Assembly (NCBI GenBank): GCA_003427395.1
Contig: BFEA01000143.1
Coordinates: 931,782-957,766, forward strand
DNA length: 25,985 nucleotides
Direction of reading: 5' to 3'
Source of the DNA: Chara braunii
Taxonomy: Eukaryota; Streptophyta; Charophyceae; Charales; Characeae
The notes under the pieces were generated by a model. That model had not been told where the DNA came from. It saw nothing but the letters and a program-made list of their open reading frames with translations, and did no database searches. Below are positions 17,591 through 25,985 of this stretch, piece by piece. The position numbers and the translations under genes are program-made. Numbering within the stretch: the stretch's first letter is position 1; each line of letters starts with the position of its first letter.

Positions 17591-18258
17591 TTTTTTTTTT
17601 CTTTTTTTTCTTTTTTTTTCAGAATCGACCTTACATTGTAAAACCCACATGCTTCCTCTCGTCTGGCCAGCGGACCCCTCAGTAGCATTGATTACTCCAG
17701 CCTTCTGGAGTGTTCCGGGCTCTCCCTCCTGTTTCTGATCTGTGCCGCTCTTTCTAGCATATTCGAGCACTCCGTATCTCTTGCCGATGTTGCCGCTATG
17801 CCGTTCTCCAACCCCTGCCCATTACATCTTTTTCTTGACCTTCTCGTGCTGGTCTTCAACCTCGGGCCTTATCTGCCTCCATCTCTGTCTTCTACCCGGA
17901 ATTCAGTCTGTAGTATATATCTTGGCTGTGCCTGTATCCTCTCTCTTGAGTTGGGCTGGCTCTCGACAGTCTCGCGTCCTCTTTCCTTTCGGGTGATCTT
18001 GGGTGCTACCTTCCTGATCAGTCCGATCCCCAAGCTTTCTAACCTCTGGAACGGAAATGGAATGTTAGTCCAGGATAGGGATTGAAAGGAGTGCTCGGGG
18101 AAGGGAGTAATGAAGTGTAGGATCCAAACCTCTGAAACTCGAGTCCGGTATTCCGTCGCCTCACTACTTTAGATTTGGCAGTGCTTTAACTCTTCTTAGC
18201 CACTTTCTGTGACGTCCTATGACCCGTCTTTTCTCTACTAGTCCTTTTGTTTTTTGTT
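17591..18258 (-). other. 3' UTR and poly(A) tail of LINE copy C
   Basis: T-runs interrupted by single C at 17591-17620 are the A-rich tail. UTR sequence follows with cacatgcttcc and ggacccctcagtagcattgat, shared with copies B and E, then a long pyrimidine-rich (plus-strand) stretch up to the ORF2 stop at 18259. Confidence 0.75.
17695..17710 (-). other. LINE 3' UTR stem-loop (copy C)
   Basis: CTCCAG-CCTT-CTGGAG: a six-pair stem with a four-base loop. Compared with copy E the closing pair changes from T-A to G-C, so the stem is kept while the sequence differs. Confidence 0.55.
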
Positions 18259-18840
18259 TTAGTCCCAGATTTTGAAGTTAATTTTGCCCTTCTCTAGTTC
18301 TGCAATTCTGTTCTCTCTTAGCCATATTCTTTCAAAGTTTCGCTGGTTCAATTCCTGCTTATCTGGTTGGATAATTCTCTGCTGTGCTTTTTGTTCCCTG
18401 CTCCATTGAGCTCTTATCTCCGTTTGCGCGCTGTCTTTGATTTCGGACCACTTCTCTTCCGCGCTGATGTTTTGTCCCGCCAAGGTGCCTTTGCACCTCG
18501 CTTTCCAGATTACCCATAGTGTTGCTCTTCTAAATAGATCTGCCAGCACTGCGTCCTCTTCTTCAAGATCCTCCTCTTCTTTCCTTCCTGATAATAGATA
18601 AATTATATTTGAAGGATAAACCTTTCCTGTTAATTCGGCCCACAATGCACCGGTTCTACCCCAGAGTTCTTGCGCCCACTGGCAGTGTATCAAACAGTGC
18701 GTCAGTGTTTCTTCAACATTCTCATTTCATACTTTACACCAGTCTTCTTGTTGTTGGTGATCCTCCTGTTTCTTTCTTCTTCCCAACCATTGATTGACCG
18801 GAACTGCCCAGTATATAATTAGCCATTGTAGGCTTCTAAT
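18259..18840 (-). pseudogene. LINE ORF2 C-terminal zf-RVT region (copy C)
   Basis: The minus frame reads SLQWLIIYWAVPVNQWLGRRKKQED, then WCKV-stop-NENVEETLTHCLIHC, then QELWGRTGALW, LFRRATLWVIWKARC and a charged tail to 18259. The zinc motif is C-x2-C ... H-x4-C in copies A and B. Here the second cysteine codon is TGA, so the element loses both the reading frame's continuity and a zinc ligand. Confidence 0.8.
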
Positions 18841-20130
18841 CCTTGTTGGTCTTATGTTGGCGTATTGGTCCCATGGAATTTTGCTTGTCCATTCCGCGTT
18901 TTCTCCCAGATTTTTCTTCCATCTTTCTGATATGGTCAGTTGGGGGTCCTTCGTTTGATTTCTTAGTCTGTACCCTGCTTTGACCGCGCAGTCATAGAGT
19001 GTTGTGTTTTCTTGCTCCTTTCTCGCTGGTTGGGATTAGCCAGCCCCATTCCGCTGGATCCACTTCTAAATCTTTCATGTCCTGATCCGGTCTGTAGATC
19101 CAAGTTTCCTTCTGGCCTGGGACATTGGTTAGGGATCCTTTATGGCTCAGTCTGGGTGAGCATGCTCTGACCTTTTTTAGCTCTTTAAGTTCTAATATTG
19201 ACCTTCGCTCAATTATTTTGCCTGGTTTTGCCCAGGTTTTGTGTAAGTCTGTCAATTCGAATGACATAAACTCTGCCTTGCCTTCCTCATTGTCGAAAAA
19301 TTTGACCAACTTGTACCCCTCGGTTGGGGGGTATGGCTGCCTTTTTTACGCCCAATCCCCTACTGACCATTTGTTTTTGGATTTTAGCAAGAGCTCCCAC
19401 TTCAGAGGGATACTTTCCAATATACTTTCTAGTTGCTGTTTTAACTCGTGTGCCCCTTTTATTTTGGTTCTAAGTTCCGGCACCGTGATCCATCTGTTTT
19501 TCCCAGCGATCCATAAATGATCAACTTTCCAAATCCCGTTGCTCATCCATTTTCTCCAACTCCTTCCTTTGGAATTTAACGACCACGACCTGTTGTTCTG
19601 ATCTGTGAGTAGAGGGTTCCCGAACGGGGGTTGTCTCAACACTTCTTCCTTGATCTGGGGGGTTCTTACTTTCTGAGGAAAGCACGCCCTCCATAGAGTT
19701 AATAGGGTGTTCCAGTGCTCGCTAGGCGGATCTTTTGTTTCCGTATGCCTGCCTTTTTCTTTTCGTCTGGGAGTCCATGCGGGGTTCAAGATCCAGTGAT
19801 AACCTTCTATTGATGGGTCTACTTTGAAAGGGACTAGATTGTGAATTTGGTGAAGGGCCATATCGTGCCATGGTAACTCCCTGTTGAAAAGGAGTTTGAT
19901 TATCCACTTTAGTTGTAGTGCTTGGAATTGTGCTATTGGGTTCAGTATTCCTAGCCCCCTTAATGACTTGGGTCTGGTGATGTATTTCCAGGAGATGTAT
20001 CGTTCTTTATCGGCTTTCCCTGTCCAGAGATAGGCTCCTATCTTCCTTTTGAGTCTTGTAAAGAAGTAAGCTGGCGGGTTCTAGAGGGGAGCCACGTACC
20101 AACCCATGGATAGGATTGATGTGTTGATCA
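18841..20130 (-). pseudogene. LINE ORF2 post-RT region (copy C)
   Basis: Several minus frames carry recognisable ORF2 sequence: QLKWIIKLL near 19900, MALHQIHNLVPFKVD, KEEVLRQPPFGNPLL, GKNRWITVPELRTK (19861-19346) and KDLEVDPAEWGWLIP (19309-18992). Frame changes near 20130-20160 and around 19320 interrupt it. Between these lies no other gene. Confidence 0.7.
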
Positions 20131-21471
20131 TCAGTGCTCTTCCCATGAGAGTGAGACGTATGTGGCCTGCCATCTTGCTAACCTATTTGACATCTTGACG
20201 AGGAGGCTGTCTCCAGAGACTTCACTTGCTCCCTCTATTGATACCTGGATCCCGATAAATCGAACCGGTTGACATGTGTCCAACCATTGCAGTCCTTGGG
20301 TGACTTGGTTTTGTTGCGGGGGATCTNAGGATGCTAACCACCATCCTACTGTTTTGTTCCAGTTAATTTTCATTTCCGATGCTAATTGGAAAGCTTGCAT
20401 GGCCTTTGTGAGAGCAAGGAAGGAAGAGTTTGATGCTCTTATTAGTACCGTCAGGTCATCAGTGAACAACATTACTATAGGGATGACAATTGGTCTTCCA
20501 TCCTCTTGGGTTGTGAGTCTTTCTACTGAAGGGTCCTTGCGAAGGAATGCTGCAATCGCTTCCATCACAAAAAGGAAGATTGGTGCTGCTAGCGGGTCGC
20601 CTTGTNTTACGGATCTGGTCATTTTGTATTTCTCTGAGAGATGTCCATTGGCCTGAACCATACCTCTGGCGTCCTCGTAAAGCACTCTTACCCATTTCTT
20701 GAAATTTGTTCTTACGCCCATTTTTTCCATGCTCTGCTGAAGGGAGTGCCAGTTGACCTTGTCATACGCTTTTTCAAAGTCAAATAATAGTATTGTTGCT
20801 TGTTTTTTTTTATCCTTTATGACTTTGACTGCTTCGTTTAGACTGACTACATTGTCCAGAATATATCTTCCTGGTATGAGCCCCGTTTGGTTTAAAGGAA
20901 AGCATTTGTCTGTGACATTCCTTATTCTGTTCGCTAGGGCTTTGGCTTGGATTTTGTATATTGCTGGCAGCAAGGTTATGGGTCTGTAATTCCTTATGTC
21001 TTCTCATTCTCCCTTCTTATATAGTAGAGTAACTACTCTTGTGCTGAATTCTTCCCCTATAGATCCTTTTGCAAAAGCTTCCTTGAAAAAACTTGTGACT
21101 GTATCCCCTAGTAAGTGCCAGTTGTCTTGCCGGAATTCTTTCGGGAGTTCATCCTTCGCTGGAGTTTTGTTGGGTTGCATGCTCTTGAGGGCTCCCAAGA
21201 GCTCCTCCTTGGTGATTTCCTTTTCCAGGTCGTCTATTGCTTCCTGTTTGAGGCTTTTATCTAGATGTTTTAAAATTTTCTTTCTTGTTTTTTGTACATT
21301 GCCTGGGTTTTCTAGGAAGGTTTTGGCGGTGTAGAGATTCTGATAGAAGTCAAAAGCAACTTTTAGTATTCCTTCTTGTGTGGTCTGTATGTTGCCCAAT
21401 GAATCTCTCAAGGCAAGTATTATGTTGTTCTTGTGGTTTGCTTTAATCCTTTGAAAGAAAAATTTTGTCAT
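20131..21471 (-). pseudogene. LINE reverse transcriptase (copy C)
   Basis: One continuous minus frame with a single TGA at 21004-21006, in KKGE-stop-EDIRNYRPITLLPAIYKI; GRYILDNVV follows. Counting from 20973, motif A is FDFEKAYDKVNW (residues 64-75), motif B is SV-x-QGDPLAAPIF (x is an N at 20606), and motif C is FTDD (about 170-173), where non-LTR RTs usually have FADD or YADD. KINWNKTVGWW follows. A second N lies at 20327. The upstream half (21471-21004) holds KFFFQRIKANH, KEELLGALKSMQPNKTPAKDELPKEF and FKEAFAKGSIGEEF. The frame is lost near 20140-20160. Confidence 0.93.
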
Positions 21472-22091
21472 GGCTTCATTGCTTTCTCAGTCTCTTACTC
21501 TGACCCTTATGGCTAGTCCTTGCCTCCTCCATTCCGCCCATTGACGCAGCTCAGCCCTAGCCTCATCTAGGAGTTGTTCATATAAAGTTGTTCCTGGATT
21601 GATGATTAGGTTAAATTTTGCAATCTGCACCATGGCTTCCAGACTTTCCTGCCTTGCTTTCCTTTTTTTGGCCTCCCTTCTTGAGAACAGGCTCGCCCAA
21701 TCGTTTACCTTACGGGCAGTAGGGGGAAGGTCCTTTGAAGTTTCCCCCTCCGTGAAGCTCTCTTTTAACTCCTCCCACTTGGCTTTGAATTCTTGCTTAA
21801 GTGAGTCTAGGTTTAAGAGAGGTGTTTAGCTTAAAGAAGTTCTTCCCTAGCGAGTTGTCTATGGAAAGAGTCAGGTTCAAAGCAATTGGATTGTGGTCGA
21901 AGCCATCATAATGTGGAAGCCTTCCTATTGTGCTATGTAAGACTGCCCCTTCTAAGGACTCTAAAATTAGAAAAAAGTCTATTTTGGAGAAGGAGGTTCT
22001 GCCCTGGATTGTTTTCCTGATACAAGTGTAGTCTTTTTTTTTCCGGATTAAGGGTCCTATATGGATCTTTGAGATTGTTTTCCGCTGCTAC
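21472..22091 (-). pseudogene. LINE ORF2 linker between endonuclease and RT (copy C)
   Basis: The minus frame includes LNLDSLKQEFKAKWEELKE, ARKVNDWASLFSRREAKKRK and LLDEARAELRQWAEWRRQG, leading with one stop (near 21489) into the RT frame. It is a charged helical linker, as in L1-type ORF2 proteins. 21837-22091 is more decayed. Confidence 0.65.
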
Positions 22092-22670
22092 TTAAGCTAG
22101 TGTCGCCACTGCCGGATCTTGGGAGAATTTTTCTGCCCGTAAGATTCTATCCAAATAGGTGTTCTGTGTTGTGTTCCAGTCCCCCGCCAATATTGTATGC
22201 CCGTGGGGTTGGATAAGGTTCCCAATTTCCTCAAAGAATTGTGACCTCTCTATGGATGGATTAGGGGCGTATAAGTTAATTGTTGTGAGTTCCTCTCTGA
22301 GTGTCATCTCTAATTTGTTCCATCTCCCTCCTATAGTGTCCGTTGATGTTGAATTAATTTGTATTAGTTGAGCTGCTTCCACATTGCTGCGTACTATTGT
22401 GTTGACACCTGCTGAGGATGGAGAGAGGTTATATGCTGATATTGTTGTTGCACAGTTTTTTAGTCTCCTTATGATTTCCATTTCTGTTGTTCTGTGTGCG
22501 GGTGAGTTGGTTAAGTGGGTTTCTTGGAGGAGCAAGATGTCTGGGGGGTTGGGACCATTCCATCATGTCGTGTTTATTAGACTATGCCACTTTGTTGGGT
22601 TTGACAGAATTTTTGCTAGTCCCCTCACGTTCTAGGATTGAATTGCCAGATCCCCCCTTAGTACTTTCAT
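22092..22670 (-). pseudogene. LINE ORF2 start and EEP endonuclease (copy C)
   Basis: A likely ORF2 ATG lies at 22670-22668. The frame reads QS-stop-NVRGLAKIL, where the stop replaces the Trp usual in the WNVRGL motif, then a TGA in INTT-stop-WNG. LLLQETHL carries the catalytic Glu. TTINLYAPN and ILAGDWN are further conserved blocks of the exonuclease-endonuclease-phosphatase fold that nicks the target DNA. The frame ends at a stop at 22092. The last EEP motif with the catalytic histidine was not located; a frameshift probably moved it. Confidence 0.85.
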
Positions 22671-22713
22671 TGTTTACTGAAATTGTTTTCTTGTTGGTCT
22701 TGAAGTTTTTTGT

Positions 22714-24470
22714 TTAGGACAGGGAGCTGCACTTTGCTTCCTCCTCCTGGGGGGTAAGGAGGGAGGGTAATTCATTCTCTTCCTGCAAGAGGACCCCTGA
22801 TTTCACCAATGTAGCAAGTACCGCTGCATTATGCATCATAGAATTTTCGCTGCCCAGTGCTGTGATCGGTAAGGCTGCCACCCACCACCAAGGTCTCCAT
22901 TGCATATCCTCGGACAGTTTTGTTTCCTTATCGAAACAGACTAGCAACGGTCTTGCGTCGTATGGCGCCTGATCTTTTCTGCCTGATTCCCCTGTGGCTT
23001 CCGTTTGACTTTGCTCAATGTCCCCCGTGACTCGGTTCTTTCCCCTTACTGATCCTCTTCAGCACATCTTCCCTTCTTTGCCCCAATTGCCATCTGGCGG
23101 TTGAAAGATCCTTGTGTACTGCCACGTTCCATTTTTTTGTCAATGGATCCACCTGAATGGGAATTACCGCTCCTGTCGGTAAGAGCATACTTGCTTCCTT
23201 TTTTGCTCTTTCCCAAAACTTTTCGTGTGACTTGTGTTGTAGGTCTTGTACCGCCACTGTGCGTAGCTCCATTTCTCTGTTCAGCTTTGCAAGTCTGTCA
23301 CATTGAGCGTACAATGTCTGTGCCTGGATGCCAAATTTCATTAAAGTTGTTGATCCTTTGTCCAAAGATTCTTGATCCTTTTGTTTCTCCTGGTCGTTTA
23401 GGAGGTCCGGCTTGTAGTCCGGCAATTTTTTCCCCTTGACCTGTGAGTTCTCTTTCGCCTCGACTTCGTTGTCCCCATCTGTTTCCATGGTCTGATCCTC
23501 CTTGGCTGCACAATATTTCTCCGCATAGAGGGCTGCAAGTTCCTTTTTTCTCTCCAGCGGTGCAAAGGGATTTTCTGAGAGAGTTATGAGCTGGGTTGGA
23601 TTTGTGATGTCCATTTTCTGTTTGTTTTTCTGCTCCTCTTTGTGCAGAATCAGCTGCATTTCGAATTTGTCTTGTCTCAACTTTTTGTAGACGTGAATGA
23701 GCTTGATGAACTCGCTTTCCTCTTGTTCAGACCACGGGTAGCTGTTTTCTGCCCATTCTTGTTCCTCTTCGGTTTCCTCCTTGTCGTACACCCCTTCGAT
23801 GTGCTTCCTCTTTTCTCCCACTGTCGAGTTTTGGGTTCCTTTCCCCTCTAGGTGCCCTGTGTCCCCTTCTCTTTCTTCCATGTTTTCATCCGGCCTTTCT
23901 GCGTCCGTGTTCTGTCCCTGATTGGATTTGCCCTGCCTCTTCTGTGTTCTTCTAGAGTATGTTTTTTGTTTGGGTTGTTCCTCCTTTTTCCTTTCTTCCT
24001 CCTGTCTTCGTTTTACCACTTCCACCCACTCTCTTTCTGTTGTTTCCTGCACCGGCTGCAGATCTGCACATAAGTCATTTTCCCAAATTTATTGCTTCAG
24101 AGATTCAACATCTATTACTGGATCTCTGGTGAAACATTTGGGTGATTTCTTTTCTATTTTCAGTTTTTGCCACCTGCTGTCAAACGGTGGGTAGACCTCC
24201 GGTTTGGGGGTTGGCTCTCCCTTGATCATCCATACCCAGTCAGGTGTGTCTAAGTTGTCATTGAACACCCAGTCTGCGTACTGGGCATCGGGGATATACC
24301 AGTATCCCCTTTTGTTTGCTACTTCTTGGAGGTCTGCTGTTTTGAGTGGTTTCAGTTTTGCGTTTTCTTTTGTCTTCGGACAATTGACATCTGTTCCCAG
24401 GTGTCCCCTTTGTCTGCACTTGAAATACAGAGGATTGTTCTTGCTGGACACTGTTAATCGGTGAAACTTC
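22714..24470 (-). pseudogene. LINE ORF1 protein (copy C)
   Basis: The minus frame opens near 24470 and reads RKFHRLTVSSKNNPLYFKCRQRGHLG, a zinc-knuckle-like start in which the usual first Cys is Tyr, then NCPKTKENAK. One TAA at 24089 interrupts the frame, which continues to 23015 with a highly charged middle region (Glu/Lys/Gln-rich, about 24000-23700) and LITLSENPFAPLERKKELAALYAEKY. A frameshift near 23017-23035 then leads to a third segment ending at 22714 (CFDKETKLSEDMQWRPWWW). ORF1 proteins of L1-like elements bind the LINE RNA. Total about 585 codons. Confidence 0.8.
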
Positions 24471-24648
24471 CGTGAAAGACGTTAATTTTCGTTTACATTC
24501 AATTTCCTTTAAAGTTTGCTAGTACCAAAGATAGGCCTCCCATTGACTTCAATTGGGGTTGTGACAGGCAATTTCGCCCCATGCCCTGCCACGTCGCTGA
24601 GACCTCGGAAGCAGGCGTAACGGTTGACAGACGCTGTGGCCTTTGGCT
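24471..24648. other. Spacer between LINE copies C and D
   Basis: Could be 5' UTR of copy C or host DNA. It contains an imperfect palindrome, ccattgacttcaattgg (24540-24556). Nothing else recognised. Confidence 0.3.
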
Positions 24649-25636
24649 TCAGTGACAGCAGGAGTAGCCCTCCCCGGGTTTCCTCACACCGCTTCCCTCA
24701 CGCAAGAATTCACGAAGGGGCTGGCATAGGACTTCTTCTTTAGATTTGGTTTTCTTGACTTCTTTTTCATCATGATTCCTCTCCATATGTGGAGGAGAGC
24801 AGTCCAGTAGGGAGTAGGGGGTCGTGTTCCATTCTGCAGAGTGCTTAATGATCACTTTTTGCAGCCAATCTTTGGGCTCCACTCTTTATTCTTAACCCAG
24901 AACAGACCAGACATGTTGGCCGGGCTTTGGATAGGGGCAGAGCTGTGATGCTGTCTAGCGCTAGTTTATGCCATGCTAGCCTTGGTTGAGTTGGTAGCTT
25001 GCCTATCCATTTGATCTGAAGGGCTTTTGTTTCCTTCTTGGGATCGACAATATCTAATCCTCCTTTAGATGATTTCCTCGTGATATAATGCCAAGCAATC
25101 TTGGGGATATAGTTGGTTTTATTCGGGGCACCTGATCAGAGATAGGCCCTTGCTCTGCAGTTCGGATCCTTAATGGTGTGGTCCAGTATGGTCCAAATCG
25201 ACGCAATATACCACATCATGGAGAAGATTGAGTTATTGATAGTCAAGGCTCTCCCTAGTAGTGAAGTGAACATATTACCCCATCGGCCCATTCTGTTGAT
25301 CTGATCGGTCAACATATTCTGGGCCATTTGAGTAGCCGGGCCAGCTTTAGTTACCAAAATCCCCGGGTATTTTGTGGGTTCATCTGGTTTGTCCCATGTC
25401 ATCTCTCATTCTGTTTCATCAAGCTGGAGAGGCTCCCCTTCAGACAGCCACCAGCCTCCTCTTTTTTTCCAATTGATTTTCATTTCGGAGGCGAGTCTGA
25501 GTGCTTTCACTGCCCTGACTAATGCTTTCACTGAAGAGTCGGACGTTCTTACAAGCACCGTGAGATAATCCGCGAACATTAGGACGCTTGGAAATGTTAA
25601 GTGGTGAGGGGTACTTGAGTTAAGTTCTGGCAGCTA
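24649..25636 (-). mobile_element. LINE copy D, truncated at both ends
   Basis: Minus-strand ORF2 fragment from RT motif C to the post-RT region. LMFADYLTVLVRTSDSS (near 25588-25538) has ADY where the catalytic ADD should be. KINWKKRGGWW, FTSLLGRALTINNSIFSMMWYIASIW and SKEEVLCQPL follow and match copies B and C. A stop separates 25579-25405 from 25402-25136, and another frame covers 24882-24649. No zf-RVT, 3' UTR or poly(A) tail is present, so it is not a simple 5'-truncated insertion. Confidence 0.8.
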
Positions 25637-25888
25637 AGTATTTTTCTTTTGAGGGAAAAAAAAGGAAAAAATTAAACGAAGGGAAAATTTCTGGGGAGGA
25701 GTGTGATCTCCCTGCTGTACAAGAAGTGGGTTCAGAGCCGTAACCTCAGAAATTCACCGAGACTGCAAAATGTTCAGGTTGAGCATCAGGGCTGGTTGGA
25801 GAACATGGACAATCATGGACTGGATGTGATGTATACCACTCAGAGTGAGGATCGCTAGACTCAACAAGGAGCTTATGTCTGTAAGGGT

Positions 25889-25890
<2 letters not shown>
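25637..25890. other. Unassigned DNA
   Basis: Starts with an A-rich stretch; no gene recognised. Confidence 0.3.

Positions 25891-25985
<95 letters not shown>
25891..25985. repeat. (TC)n microsatellite at the window edge
   Basis: An uninterrupted TC run to the end of the window, the complement of the (GA)n at the other end. Confidence 0.97.

Larger units (their letters stand above)
17591..24470 (-). mobile_element. LINE copy C, nearly full length
   Basis: On the minus strand the element reads ORF1 (24470 to 22714), an endonuclease starting ORF2 (22670 to 22092), linker, reverse transcriptase (21471 to 20131), post-RT region, zf-RVT zinc motif (to 18259), 3' UTR and A-rich tail (17620-17591 as T-runs). 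EEP endonuclease upstream of RT plus a zf-RVT tail indicates an L1-like plant LINE. About 6.9 kb. Stops and frameshifts in every domain show it is inactive, but the order is complete. No target duplication was found. Confidence 0.93.

Noticed and set aside
22159-24464. Several plus-strand open frames rich in Leu/Phe/Ser
   Set aside because: They are antisense shadows of the LINE ORF1 and endonuclease.

Overview
The window looks like a repeat-rich nuclear scaffold from a plant-lineage (streptophyte) eukaryote. Support: TTTAGGG-type telomeric repeats (11845-11915), a plant-style U6 snRNA copy, a chromodomain-type Ty3/Gypsy element, a sensor histidine kinase exon with splice sites, and many copies of one LINE family. 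A charophyte alga such as Chara would fit the LINE load and the (GA)n tracts, but the species is inferred, not shown. No bacterial-style operon or intact multi-gene system is present. Almost everything is decayed mobile DNA, plus a few exons and assembly artefacts.

Layout. 1-50 is a (GA)n tract that cuts off a Ty3/Gypsy pol region (52-3253, + strand): protease tail, reverse transcriptase, RNase H, integrase and chromodomain tail, broken by stops and frameshifts. A 52-bp tandem duplication (3276-3379) and a possible 3' LTR follow. 4343-4888 (+) is an exon of a Cache-type membrane histidine kinase; its downstream flank holds a minisatellite. 5585-5678 (-) is a U6 snRNA retro-pseudogene with an A tail. 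5771-6175 is a candidate 405-bp MITE with an 8-bp target duplication. 6220-6452 (-) is a probable exon. A (TG)n tract then runs into a perfect 38-bp Nextera mate-pair junction adapter (6858-6895), so the two sides may not be contiguous in the genome.

6896-8750 has base-skewed, GC-rich and (GA)n low-complexity DNA, including a tRNA-like T-arm that may belong to a SINE. 8880-10040 (+) is a 5'-truncated LINE 3' end (copy A), followed by a 600-N gap and C-rich DNA with interstitial telomeric repeats. 12184-14608 (-) is LINE copy B. 14609-16880 is mostly unassigned, with a probable exon at 16150-16374 (-). 16881-17590 (-) is a LINE 3' UTR fragment (copy E). It abuts a nearly full-length LINE (copy C, 17591-24470, -) with ORF1 (zinc-knuckle-like and coiled, charged), an endonuclease, a reverse transcriptase, a zf-RVT motif, a 3' UTR and a poly(A) tail. 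24649-25636 (-) is a LINE fragment truncated at both ends (copy D). The window ends in (TC)n.

How parts relate: the LINE machinery, now broken in these copies, is the likely source of the U6 retrocopy and of truncated copies A, B, D and E. The three exon candidates may be pieces of one Cache-histidine-kinase gene, but they conflict in strand. Assembly error, including the adapter junction, is a serious alternative to a real inversion.
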